A stretch of DNA of 64,000 nt, from contig FCNR01000063.1 in the NCBI GenBank assembly GCA_900016875.1, positions 359,251 through 423,250 on the forward strand. The letters run 5' to 3'. Position numbers and translations under genes: made by a program. Source of the DNA: Eubacteriaceae bacterium CHKCI004 (lineage in GTDB: Bacteria > Bacillota > Clostridia > Lachnospirales > Lachnospiraceae). Shown here piece by piece: positions 34,979 through 43,414 of the stretch. Position 1 is the stretch's first letter. The number at the start of each line of letters is the position of its first letter. The notes below the pieces were generated by a model. It saw only the letters and a list, made by a program, of their open reading frames with translations, was not told the DNA's origin and ran no database searches.

Positions 34979-35407
34979 ATGAAAAAGAAAAAAATATTTT
35001 TTATAATAGTTCTTATTCTTTTTGTGCTATATGTTCTGAATTACTCGTATGGGAAACTTTTATGGAAGAACGCTTTACATTTTCCTGATAGCGAAAGAGC
35101 GATTGTGACGGTGAAATATTATGCTGACAATGGCAGTTCACTGGAATTAGATGAGGAGAAAAAGGACATCTTATTTGATTTGATAAAGGAAGAAGCGCAA
35201 TTTGCGGGATACAGCAGTCAAGGGAAACTTTCTCCGATCATGCAGGAAGATGATGTTTATTCAGTGATAATCACCGGTGATGACTATTTTTCTCTGCTAT
35301 ATCTGTCAAAGAACCCTGAAAAAACAGTTATATGTGCAAATAATCGTTACATAAAACTTGGAACGATGAGACAAACAAAATTTTTTTTGCAAAAGCTTTT
35401 TGATTGA
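34979..35407 (+). CDS. Membrane-anchored small protein, unknown
   Basis: 142 residues: basic start MKKKKIFFIIVLILFVLYVL gives an N-terminal anchor, followed by a polar outer domain with FPDSERAIVTVKYYADNGSS and YSVIITGDDYFSLLYLSK. Its plan resembles the protein at 32317 (anchor plus about 110-residue domain with a CANNRYIKL/NRKHYKV-type ending), so the two may be distant relatives. The start codon lacks a strong ribosome site; the gene follows copy 2 by about 30 bases and is probably co-transcribed. Confidence 0.65.
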   Translation: MKKKKIFFIIVLILFVLYVLNYSYGKLLWKNALHFPDSERAIVTVKYYADNGSSLELDEEKKDILFDLIKEEAQFAGYSSQGKLSPIMQEDDVYSVIITGDDYFSLLYLSKNPEKTVICANNRYIKLGTMRQTKFFLQKLFD

Positions 35408-35422
35408 CAGTACGTACAAGGT

Positions 35423-35458
35423 TATCCGGCGTCCGGTTTGGAGGCCGGATATTTTATT
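35423..35458 (+). terminator. Terminator ending the sigma/membrane-protein cluster
   Basis: Stem TATCCGGC / GCCGGATA (35423-35430, 35444-35451) with TTTTATT following. The next 150 bases are GC-rich with further short inverted repeats but no gene. Confidence 0.65.
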
Positions 35459-35605
35459 ACGCGATAAATCCTGAGGGCGACAGCCGTGCCTGCACGGGCG
35501 GACACCCGGCGGTCGCTTTGACGGTAAATTTCCGCCTTGTCGGCTGGCGAAGAAAATAGTAAGATAAAAAGAAGGAAAGATGAAGAATAAAGGAGGGACT
35601 GAAGT

Positions 35606-36382
35606 TTGAAGATTACACAGAATATTATTCTTGATTTTTCTCACATTTATCCGGAAGATATTGAAGAACAGGGCAGGGGGCTTAAACGGATTGATTTAAG
35701 TGATATTGAAGGTACGAATATGTATTGCACCAAAGAGGCGGAAAATGAGATCCGCCGGCGTCTGGCTGCCTGCAGTCCCCATGGGATTCATTTTTTGGAT
35801 AACGGAAATTATCATTATGCGACGAAGTTTTTTGCGGAAAAGATTTCTTTTCCGTTTTCGCTTGTTCTTTATGATCATCACAGTGATATGCAGCCATCGC
35901 TGTTTCCGGGGATGTTAAGCTGTGGAAACTGGGCGGCGGAGCTGCTGCGTAGTCACGCCAGTCTGAGACAGCTGATCCTTGTGGGACCGGAACAAAAAAG
36001 TATGGAGGAGATTCCTCCGGAATTCAAAGGGAAACTGGTGTGTATTAGCATGGAAGAAATTGATGAACACATGGTGAATCAAAAGCTGTCTGAGATTCAG
36101 ATGAAGCTTCCGGTGTACATTTCCATTGATAAGGATGTTCTGGACAGAAACGGCGCGCGGACCAACTGGAATCAGGGCAGCATGTCTCTGAGAATTCTTG
36201 AGAAGCTGCTTCTTCAGGTGTTTGAACACCAAAATGTGATCGGCGTGGATATCTGCGGCGAGTGCAGTCCCATGGAGCCCATGCAGGAGCTTTTAAAAGA
36301 TGAGAAGATCAATAAGATGACCAATGACGCATTGTATTCTTTCTTGTCGGGACTGTTTCAAATTTTTGATACGGATTCGTAA
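35606..36382 (+). CDS. Arginase/agmatinase-fold protein
   Basis: 258 residues of the ureohydrolase fold. Metal-site motifs are YDHHSDMQ, SIDKDVLD and GVDICGECSP, replacing the classical DAHxD, DxDxxDP and E motifs in recognisable form. It begins with TTG, supported by AGGAGG nine bases upstream (35591-35596). Shorter than typical arginases (about 300) and with variant motifs, so the substrate may be another guanidino or formimino compound. The gene is followed within 40 bases by the UvrA paralogue. Confidence 0.85.
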   Translation: MKITQNIILDFSHIYPEDIEEQGRGLKRIDLSDIEGTNMYCTKEAENEIRRRLAACSPHGIHFLDNGNYHYATKFFAEKISFPFSLVLYDHHSDMQPSLFPGMLSCGNWAAELLRSHASLRQLILVGPEQKSMEEIPPEFKGKLVCISMEEIDEHMVNQKLSEIQMKLPVYISIDKDVLDRNGARTNWNQGSMSLRILEKLLLQVFEHQNVIGVDICGECSPMEPMQELLKDEKINKMTNDALYSFLSGLFQIFDTDS

Positions 36383-36420
36383 AACAGGACGTTATTTTAC
36401 TAAATAACAGGGAGAATATT

Positions 36421-38979
36421 ATGATTGATAAGATAATCATTCGCGGAGCTAAAGTACATAATCTTAAAAATATTGATGTGGATGTTCCACTGCATAAAAT
36501 CGTGGGCATTGCCGGTGTGTCCGGCTCAGGAAAGTCTTCACTGGCCCTGGGCGTGCTCTACGCCGAGGGTTCCAGACGATATCTGGACGCTCTGTCCACC
36601 TACACGAGACGGCGAATGACCCAGGCAGCGAAAGCGCAGGTGGACGAAGTGCTCCATGTGCCGGCGGCATTGGCGCTTCACCAGCGGCCGGGCATTCCCG
36701 GTATCCGCAGTACATTTGGCACGGGAACAGAATTGTTGAACAGCCTGCGGCTGATGTTTTCCAGGCTGGCCAGCCACCGTTGTCCTAACGGGCACTATCA
36801 CGAGCCGACTCTGGCGGTGGCGGCGGAGAAAACGCTGACCTGCCCGGTGTGCGGAGTTTCCTTTTACGCGCCGTCCGCAGAAGAACTGGCGTTCAACAGC
36901 CAGGGAGCCTGCCCGAAATGTGACGGAACAGGAACCGTGTGGACCGTGGACAGGTCGACATTAGTGCCTGATGAGTCACTCACCATTGACGAGGGCGCCG
37001 TAGCGCCATGGAAAACGCTCATGTGGTCTCTTATGACAGACGTCTGCCGGGCCATGGGCGTCCGCACGGACGTACCTTTCCGGGAGCTGACAGAGGAAGA
37101 GAAGAATATTGTATACAATGGCCCGGCCGAAAAGAAACACATTTTCTATGTTCCGAAAAATGCAGAGCAGGGAACGGAGCTGGATTTTACCTATTTTAAT
37201 GCTGTGTACACGGTAGAAAATGCATTGGCAAAGGTAAAAGATGAGAAGGGCATGAAGCGGGTGGAGAAGTTTTTGAAACAGGCGCCATGCCCGGACTGCC
37301 ATGGGACGAGGCTGTCGGAGAGAGCCCGTGCGCCAAAACTTCGCAGACTGTCCCTGGACGAAGTCTGTCAGATGACGCTGTCGGAGGTGGCGGAATGGGT
37401 AAGAGGAGTGCCGGCTTCTCTGCCGGAGGAAATGCGGCCCATGGCAGAAAGCATCTGCGAGTCTTTTGATACGGCGGCCAGACGGCTGCTGGATCTGGGG
37501 CTTGGTTATCTGACCCTGGACCGTGCCGCCTCCACCTTATCCACGGGAGAACGTCAGCGGATGCAGCTGGCCCGTGCTGTCCGCAACCGGACGACGGGCG
37601 TCCTGTATGTTCTTGACGAACCGTCCATCGGTCTGCATCCGGCCAACATCGTGGGACTTACCGGAGTGATGCACGATCTCATTGCCGACGGCAACTCCAT
37701 TATTCTGGTGGATCATGACACGCAGATTCTGTCGGAGGCCGATTGGATTATCGAGATGGGGCCGGGAGCAGGAGCCGACGGCGGGCAAGTCATAGCGGAA
37801 GGCAGCCCGGCCGCTCTCACAGAAAATGTACAGTCAAAGATCGGGCAGTTTTTAAAAGAAGGATACATCACCGGTTCTCCAGCGGACCAGACCGGCACAG
37901 AGCTATTTGATGCGGGGTGTATCAATCTTTCCACCGATGCCATCCATACGGTAAAACCCCTGAATGTGTCCATTCCAAAAGGCAAGCTGACCGTGGTCAC
38001 GGGTGTATCCGGTTCCGGAAAGACGACGCTGATTCTGGAAAGTCTGGTTCCGGCCCTGGAAGCGATGAACCGAAAAGAAAAATTGCCGGAGCATGTGCGA
38101 AGTATCGAAGCTGTGGGCGTGGAGCAAGTCAAACTTATTGACGCGGCGCCCATCGGTATCAATGTCCGTTCCACGGTGGCGACCTATGCCAACGTCCACG
38201 ACCTGCTGCGCAAGACATTTGCAAAGCTGCCGGAAGCGAAACAGGCCGGCTACAAAGCAGGCGATTTTTCCTACAATACGGGAAAGCTGCGCTGCCCGAT
38301 GTGCGACGGTACAGGCGTTATCAGCCTGGATGTACAGTTTCTGCCTGACGTGGATATCCCTTGTCCGGAATGCCGGGGGTCCCGCTACGCAAAGGAAGCC
38401 TATAAGATAAAATATCGTGTGGAAGAATCTGCGGTTCGCCGGAAGAAGAAAAATGCGGCAGAATCCCGGCAGACAGATAAAGCCATGGCTGTGTCCATAC
38501 AGATGAAAGAAACGTCTTTTTCTCTCCCGGAACTGATGTCTATGGACGTGAATACGGCGCTTGCCGCCTGCAAAGAGATGAAAACGGTCTGTCAGAGATT
38601 AGAGGTCCTAAAAGAACTGGGACTGGGATACCTCACCCTGGGAGAAGAGACGCCGGGCTTGTCCGGCGGCGAAGCCCAGCGTCTGAAGCTTGCCAGCGAG
38701 ATGGGAAAATTACAGACGGCCTCTGTCTTTGTGTTTGACGAGCCGACCATCGGGCTCCATCCGCTGGACGTTCAGACTCTCCTTCACGTTTTCCGGACGC
38801 TGATGGAGCACGGCGCCACAGTCATTGTCATTGAGCATGATCTGGACGTAATCCGAAGCGCCGATTACATCATCGATATGGGACCGGGCGGCGGAACCGA
38901 GGGAGGACGGATTGTCGCCGCCGGAACGCCGGAGGAGATAAAAAATACGCCGGAGAGCGTGACCGGGAGATTTCTGTAA
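36421..38979 (+). CDS. UvrA paralogue (excinuclease-like ABC ATPase)
   Basis: 852 residues, about 90 shorter than standard UvrA. Both ABC modules are complete: Walker A GVSGSGKSSLALGVLYAEGS and GVSGSGKTTLILESL, signatures LSTGERQRMQLAR and LSGGEAQRLKLASEM, Walker B VLYVLDEPSIGLHP and VFVFDEPTIGLHP. Zinc-finger CxxC pairs are CPVCGVS...CPKCDGTG and CPMCDGTG...CPECRGSR. Short length suggests a UvrA2-type protein with a reduced UvrB-interaction region. Such paralogues are linked to DNA-intercalating drug tolerance rather than core repair. No uvrB or uvrC in the window. Confidence 0.9.
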   Translation: MIDKIIIRGAKVHNLKNIDVDVPLHKIVGIAGVSGSGKSSLALGVLYAEGSRRYLDALSTYTRRRMTQAAKAQVDEVLHVPAALALHQRPGIPGIRSTFGTGTELLNSLRLMFSRLASHRCPNGHYHEPTLAVAAEKTLTCPVCGVSFYAPSAEELAFNSQGACPKCDGTGTVWTVDRSTLVPDESLTIDEGAVAPWKTLMWSLMTDVCRAMGVRTDVPFRELTEEEKNIVYNGPAEKKHIFYVPKNAEQGTELDFTYFNAVYTVENALAKVKDEKGMKRVEKFLKQAPCPDCHGTRLSERARAPKLRRLSLDEVCQMTLSEVAEWVRGVPASLPEEMRPMAESICESFDTAARRLLDLGLGYLTLDRAASTLSTGERQRMQLARAVRNRTTGVLYVLDEPSIGLHPANIVGLTGVMHDLIADGNSIILVDHDTQILSEADWIIEMGPGAGADGGQVIAEGSPAALTENVQSKIGQFLKEGYITGSPADQTGTELFDAGCINLSTDAIHTVKPLNVSIPKGKLTVVTGVSGSGKTTLILESLVPALEAMNRKEKLPEHVRSIEAVGVEQVKLIDAAPIGINVRSTVATYANVHDLLRKTFAKLPEAKQAGYKAGDFSYNTGKLRCPMCDGTGVISLDVQFLPDVDIPCPECRGSRYAKEAYKIKYRVEESAVRRKKKNAAESRQTDKAMAVSIQMKETSFSLPELMSMDVNTALAACKEMKTVCQRLEVLKELGLGYLTLGEETPGLSGGEAQRLKLASEMGKLQTASVFVFDEPTIGLHPLDVQTLLHVFRTLMEHGATVIVIEHDLDVIRSADYIIDMGPGGGTEGGRIVAAGTPEEIKNTPESVTGRFL

Positions 38980-39004
38980 AAGTCATTAAAAAGAGAGAAG
39001 CCCC

Positions 39005-41020
39005 CTACCACAACGGCTTCTTGGCATCTTCCGGGCTGGCAAACGGGCCAGGAAGAATCGTAAGGCCCCGGTGGCCGCCAAAGTAGTCTCGGTCAAAGGT
39101 GATGGCGGTGCCGTCCGGATTCTCAAAGCGCTGTTCCGGCTCAAAGGCAAGCCCCAAAGTGTCGCTGTGGATTATTTCCGCGGAAAAGTCGTTTAGGTAA
39201 TCGTAAAGATTGGTGGACAGGTGTGGAGCACCGGCCCGGGAGATCAGCTCCACTTTTATGTCATGGTCTGCGTTGAGCAGATAATTTTGCTCGTTCTTCC
39301 ATGCTTTTGCGCCGCCAAAGTAGGCGTTGCCGTCTGACCAGACCGGAAGATGGTGGAAATGGAACGGTTCCAGTTTTTTCATATCCGGGGTGTCCGTATC
39401 CATGTCGAAATGCCGGATCCATTCTTCGTAGGTCGGATATTCGTCCAGTACATGGGTGCCCACTTCGCGGTTTTCTTCATCGCAGCCTTCCTCGCTGTCC
39501 CGGATGATCAGGAATGGTTCTGCCGGCCATTTCTGGACGAAGATATTGTTATAGAAACGGTCGTCTCCGTGAAGGATGGTCATAAAGCCCATGACTTCCG
39601 TGCGGTGCGGCATGTGGTACGGCGTGTAGCGGGCGCGGTTTACGCCTTCCACCACGCTGTCTGTGCCGGCGCCCACGGCGGTGAGGGAGCCGCAGATTAA
39701 GTTATGTACCATGGCGACGCCCTGGGTGGCCAGCCGGAGAGAAGCGTCGGAGAGCAGAATGTTATTGTCGATGAGGGTCGGGCCGTGGCTTACTTCCACA
39801 AAGAGGTCCTGACTCATCATACTTCCCTTCAACTGTTTGGCATAAGGCGGGCGCTGATTGTCATGGAAGAGGTTCTGGGTGATGCGTACGCCCTGAGCTT
39901 CCCAATCACACCAGATTCCCATGGTGCAATGATGAATATAATTGCGGCGGAAGGTGACGTCGATGGCGGCGTGCATCTTGATGCCGGCGATTTCCGCTCC
40001 GCCAAGCTCCATCATGTTGTTGATATGATGGATGTGGTTGTCTTCAATGACGGAGAATACTCCGCCCATCCGTCCGCAGATACCGTCCTGCTCGCAGTGG
40101 TGGATGTTGCAGCGGCGGATGATATGGCTGCCCACTTTTTCTTTGAGCCATCCGTGATACTGGCCCCGGCACACAGCGTCCCGCTCCATCTGAGTCGGAC
40201 TTTTGACATGCTTGTTGGTAAAATAATGCTCGTTGTCCGGATCCAGATATTTGCCCAGGGAGATGCCGGCACATTTGCTGTTGCTGATATCACAGTCCTC
40301 GATGATCCAGCCTTTGGACCAGTGCGGGCCGATCATGCCGTCCTGGAAAGCTGCCGGCGGCGCCCAGGTGGTGGCTGCCTTCTCGATGCGAAAGCCGCTG
40401 ACCGTGATATAGTTTACGCCAGTTTTCTCCGGAAAGAAGCACTCCCGGCGCACGTTGATCTCTACCTTTTCTTCGTTGGGATTTTTGCCCTGGAAGTTTG
40501 CGTAGAGGATAGTTTCATTGCGGACGGTATCCTGCTCGGAATACCATTTATAGACAGAAGCTTCCGGCTCCCAGGAATACTCGTACACCTCGCCTTTAAT
40601 ACAGTCTTCCAGGCTGTCTGCCTCGTACAACATCTTATCGTTGAGATAGACTGCGCCGGTATGTTTGTTCCGGCCGGCAAAATACCAGTCTCCGTAGACA
40701 TAGGTTGTATAAGGGTTATATTTTCCGAAAATGGAATTAGATACCCGGCAGACCCATACATCTCCTTCATATGGCTGCCATTGCTTCATTTCCTCCGCAC
40801 CGGTAATCACAGCGCCCAGGGGCTCCGTACTCCGGTAAATGATCCGGTTTTCTTCCGTTCCGGCGTGAAGAGGATTCACATATTCCCGGTAAACGCCGGG
40901 CGCCACCAGGACTTCATCCCCGGGCATAGCCATCTGCGCCGCGTCATTAATCTGTCTGAAAGGCATTTCTTTTGTGCCGTTGCCGTCCCGTCCGGCATTG
41001 GCGTCAACATAAATTCTCAT
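39005..41020 (-). CDS. Right-handed parallel beta-helix repeat protein
   Basis: 671 residues, no signal peptide. N-terminal IYVDANAGRDGNGTKEMPFR and INDAAQMAMPGDEVLVAPGV is the typical entry into a pectate-lyase-like beta-helix. Repeats such as WIIEDCDISNSKCAGISLG, HIIRRCNIHHCEQDGICG and VIEDNHIHHINNM form the coils, and a C-terminal part may be a separate beta domain. Such cytosolic beta-helix proteins in gut Clostridia often act on polysaccharide fragments (polysaccharide lyase or GH141-like). The activity here is not determinable. The start at 41020 has AGGAGG upstream; an upstream extension is rejected. Confidence 0.85.
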   Translation of the reverse strand: MRIYVDANAGRDGNGTKEMPFRQINDAAQMAMPGDEVLVAPGVYREYVNPLHAGTEENRIIYRSTEPLGAVITGAEEMKQWQPYEGDVWVCRVSNSIFGKYNPYTTYVYGDWYFAGRNKHTGAVYLNDKMLYEADSLEDCIKGEVYEYSWEPEASVYKWYSEQDTVRNETILYANFQGKNPNEEKVEINVRRECFFPEKTGVNYITVSGFRIEKAATTWAPPAAFQDGMIGPHWSKGWIIEDCDISNSKCAGISLGKYLDPDNEHYFTNKHVKSPTQMERDAVCRGQYHGWLKEKVGSHIIRRCNIHHCEQDGICGRMGGVFSVIEDNHIHHINNMMELGGAEIAGIKMHAAIDVTFRRNYIHHCTMGIWCDWEAQGVRITQNLFHDNQRPPYAKQLKGSMMSQDLFVEVSHGPTLIDNNILLSDASLRLATQGVAMVHNLICGSLTAVGAGTDSVVEGVNRARYTPYHMPHRTEVMGFMTILHGDDRFYNNIFVQKWPAEPFLIIRDSEEGCDEENREVGTHVLDEYPTYEEWIRHFDMDTDTPDMKKLEPFHFHHLPVWSDGNAYFGGAKAWKNEQNYLLNADHDIKVELISRAGAPHLSTNLYDYLNDFSAEIIHSDTLGLAFEPEQRFENPDGTAITFDRDYFGGHRGLTILPGPFASPEDAKKPLW

Positions 41021-41127
41021 AGAGAACTCCTCCTGTAAGAAATAGTGATCGGTACCATTGGTACACATTCTACATTCATGGTAAAGGATTTTGGGCAGAA
41101 CGTCAAGAAAAGAAAAGAGGGAGTTGC

Positions 41128-41153
41128 TGTTCGCGCAGTGACCAGTAATGAGA
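41128..41153 (+). repeat. Dispersed 26-bp repeat, copy 1
   Basis: Contains CGCAGTGACCAGTAA; matches 48138-48163 at 24 of 26 bases. Both copies lie in intergenic regions between diverging genes, next to purine-rich tracts. Confidence 0.75.
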
Positions 41154-41188
41154 GGTACATTTTTAGAAAGAGAAAAGTACCGGATTTC

Positions 41189-41248
41189 TTGACATTATAA
41201 TCTTACTTATGTAAGATTATAGACATAACTATAAATGCTACAAATGTA
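41189..41248 (+). promoter_or_regulatory. Promoter with two BlaI/MecI-like operators
   Basis: TTGACA (41189-41194), 17-base spacer, TAAGAT (41212-41217). A palindrome with arms ATAATCTTAC / GTAAGATTAT (41197-41220) covers the -10. A second element TACAAATGTA (41239-41248) lies downstream of the start point. Both match the TACA-nn-TGTA core of BlaI/MecI operators. The placement fits beta-lactam-inducible repression; the regulator genes are not in this window. Confidence 0.7.
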
Positions 41249-41261
41249 AGATGGCGGAAAG

Positions 41262-41311
41262 TTTGGAAGTAAACTTCCAAATCTACCATCATTGACGCAG
41301 TAAATGCGTCA
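41262..41311 (+). other. Two hairpins in the beta-lactamase leader
   Basis: TTTGGAAG-TAAA-CTTCCAAA (41262-41281) and TGACGCA-GTAAA-TGCGTCA (41293-41311), both perfect. The second ends on the first base of the AGGAAAGAGG ribosome site. They may stabilise the mRNA or shape translation initiation. Confidence 0.7.
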
Positions 41312-41322
41312 GGAAAGAGGAA

Positions 41323-42315
41323 ATGATGAAAAAGAAAAATTTTTTATTATGTATCTGTATGGTGCTGCTTTGTGCTGTTTTATCGGCGGGCTGCACGAAA
41401 ACGTCCCGCGAGGGAAAGGAGCAAATGAATGGTGATGAGCAGACAGAAGTGGAAAATAATACAGGGACAGGAATGAGCGGCGTCCCGGTTGAAGATGCAG
41501 AAAAAGTATCGCCGGAATCCGACACGGAAGCGCCCGTTCCGCAGACAGAAGACGTGGACTGGTCTTCATATTTTGACGGCCTGAACGGAGCGGCAGTCAT
41601 TTACGATCCTTCCAACAATAAATATATGATTTATAATGAAGAGTTGGCGAACACGAGGCGTTCTCCCTGCTCCACATTTAAAATCATCTCTTCCCTCACA
41701 GCATTGGAAGATGGAACGATCGTACCGGAAGATTCCACTCGTACATGGAGCGGCGAAGAATTCTGGAATGAGGACTGGAACAAAGATATTGATTTTGAAG
41801 AGGCGTTCCGAACCTCCTGCGTCTGGTATTTCCGGGAAGTCATTGACGAGATTGGCAAAGAGAGGATGCAGGAAGCGCTTGATACGCTTTCCTATGGCAA
41901 TTGTGACATTTCCGACTGGGAAGGACGGCAGAATACCAACAATGACAACCGCGCGCTGACTGGCTTCTGGATTGAATCTTCTCTGCAGATCTCACCGAAA
42001 GAGCAGACAGAAGTGATGGAACGCATTTTCGGAAATGATACCATATATTCCGGGAATACAATAGAAGAACTGAAAAATGTGATGCGGGCAGAAGAGCAGA
42101 ACATCGCAGACTGTACGGTATACGGGAAAACCGGAACAGGGAAGGCGCATGGGGTACTCGCAGACGCCTGGTTCACCGGCTTTGCAGAAACGCCGGAAGG
42201 AAATGTGTATTTTTGCGTGTATCTGGGAGAAAATGAGGGAGAAGACGTTTCCAGTACGGATGCACGGCAGATCGCCATGGAGATTCTGACTGATTATTGC
42301 GACCATTCATTGTAA
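41323..42315 (+). CDS. Class D beta-lactamase, lipoprotein
   Basis: 330 residues. Lipoprotein signal peptide ends VLSAGCTKTS, so it should be tethered to the outer face of the membrane; a 70-residue polar linker follows. Class D motifs are in order: STFK (S117, K120), SCV (S165), YGN (191-193) and KTG (K269). The 48- and 26-residue spacings between the first three equal those of OXA enzymes. It hydrolyses beta-lactams through an acyl-serine with carboxylated lysine. Membrane-tethered class D enzymes are known in Clostridia (CDD type in C. difficile). A BlaR-like sensor domain is an alternative but no membrane metalloprotease part exists. ATG at 41326 is also possible. Confidence 0.88.
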   Translation: MMKKKNFLLCICMVLLCAVLSAGCTKTSREGKEQMNGDEQTEVENNTGTGMSGVPVEDAEKVSPESDTEAPVPQTEDVDWSSYFDGLNGAAVIYDPSNNKYMIYNEELANTRRSPCSTFKIISSLTALEDGTIVPEDSTRTWSGEEFWNEDWNKDIDFEEAFRTSCVWYFREVIDEIGKERMQEALDTLSYGNCDISDWEGRQNTNNDNRALTGFWIESSLQISPKEQTEVMERIFGNDTIYSGNTIEELKNVMRAEEQNIADCTVYGKTGTGKAHGVLADAWFTGFAETPEGNVYFCVYLGENEGEDVSSTDARQIAMEILTDYCDHSL

Positions 42316-42329
42316 AACTATCGAAAACA

Positions 42330-42437
42330 TTGAATCCGTTTCCCTTTTTTGCTATACTTGTAAAAGTATTTTTGCAAAATTATGCCATTCATTGAGATGA
42401 GACTGCGGCAGTCGTGCCGGCCTCAGACAATGAATGG
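42330..42437 (+). promoter_or_regulatory. Promoter and long leader hairpin of the DMT exporter
   Basis: TTGAAT (42330-42335), 17-base spacer, TATACT (42353-42358). The transcribed leader contains a perfect 10-bp stem CCATTCATTG / CAATGAATGG (42385-42394 with 42428-42437) enclosing a further imperfect stem around CTGCGGCAG. The right arm ends five bases before the GGGAGAG ribosome site. Confidence 0.6.
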
Positions 42438-42457
42438 AGAGACGGGAGAGAAATAAT

Positions 42458-43375
42458 ATGAATCAACAGACAAAAGCCGGTCATCTGTGTGCCCTGCTGA
42501 CTACGTTCATCTGGGGAACGACATTTATATCGACAAAAGTGATGCTGGCAGATTTTCAGCCGGTGGAGATTCTCTTTTTCCGGTTTGTCATGGGACTGCT
42601 GGTATTGACGCTCATTTATCCGCACCGGATGAAGAAAACCACGTTAAAACAGGAACTCACCTTTGCGGCGGCAGGGCTGTGCGGCGTATGTCTCTATTAT
42701 CTGTTGGAAAATATCGCGCTGACCTATACTATGGCTTCCAATGTGGGGATTATTATTTCTGTGGCGCCGTTTTTTACCGCCATCTTATCCCGCATTTTCT
42801 TAAAAAATGAGGAGAAGCTCGGCGCTGGTTTTTTTGCAGGTTTTCTGGCGGCCATGGCAGGAATCGCCCTCATCAGCTTTAACGGCTCGTCCTTGCATGT
42901 GAATCCGCTTGGCGATCTGCTGGCATTATTGGCCGCCTTTCTCTGGGCCTGCTATTCTATTTTCACAAAAAAGATCAGCGGCTTTGGTTATCATACGATT
43001 CTGACGACACGGCGAACCTTTTTCTACGGTATCCTTTTTATGATTCCGGCTCTTTTTATTTTTGATTTTCGTTTTGCACCGGAGAGATTTGCCAATCCGG
43101 TGTATCTGTTTAATATTCTTTTTCTGGGGCTGGGCGCTTCTGCGCTCTGCTTTGTGTCGTGGAATTATGCGGTGAAGGTGCTGGGCGCCGTAACGACGAG
43201 TATTTATATTTATCTGGACCCGGTCATCACGGTAGCGGCCTCCGCGCTGATTCTGCGGGAGCCCCTTACATGGATGACCGCGTCGGGCATCGCACTGACG
43301 CTGGGTGGGCTGATTCTTTCAGAACGCAGATCTTCTATTGTCAGGAGAAATAGAAAAGGCGTGTCCGGAACATAA
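42458..43375 (+). CDS. DMT family (EamA) transporter
   Basis: 305 residues, ten membrane segments as two EamA repeats: first repeat with TTFIWGTTFISTKVMLADFQ and TMASNVGIIISVAPFFTAIL, second with LLALLAAFLWACYSIFTKKI and AVTTSIYIYLDPVITVAASA. These proteins export metabolites, often amino acids or drugs; the substrate is unknown. The start at 42458 uses GGGAGAG; the earlier in-frame ATG lies inside the leader hairpin. Ends in a bidirectional terminator. Confidence 0.92.
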   Translation: MNQQTKAGHLCALLTTFIWGTTFISTKVMLADFQPVEILFFRFVMGLLVLTLIYPHRMKKTTLKQELTFAAAGLCGVCLYYLLENIALTYTMASNVGIIISVAPFFTAILSRIFLKNEEKLGAGFFAGFLAAMAGIALISFNGSSLHVNPLGDLLALLAAFLWACYSIFTKKISGFGYHTILTTRRTFFYGILFMIPALFIFDFRFAPERFANPVYLFNILFLGLGASALCFVSWNYAVKVLGAVTTSIYIYLDPVITVAASALILREPLTWMTASGIALTLGGLILSERRSSIVRRNRKGVSGT

Positions 43376-43396
43376 GAATATCCGGGTACACGCCTT
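43356..43396. terminator. Bidirectional terminator between DMT and BrnQ genes
   Basis: Stem AAGGCGTGT / ACACGCCTT (43356-43364, 43388-43396) plus inner CCGGA / TCCGG. It overlaps the end of the DMT gene. On the minus strand the stem is followed by TTTCTATTT, so it mainly serves the BrnQ operon. Confidence 0.75.
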
Positions 43397-43414
43397 AAAT
43401 GAGCAAATGTACAG

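Larger units (their letters stand above)
41021..41322. other. Divergent regulatory region before the beta-lactamase gene
   Basis: 302 bases between the beta-helix and beta-lactamase genes. It holds a 26-bp dispersed repeat (41128-41153), a promoter with two BlaI-like operators (41189-41248) and two hairpins (41262-41311), described separately. Confidence 0.8.

Noticed and set aside
39704..41038. 444-codon open frame on the plus strand opposite the beta-helix gene
   Set aside because: It is an antisense shadow: no family pattern, no ribosome site, and the minus-strand frame has clear beta-helix repeats and an AGGAGG start.
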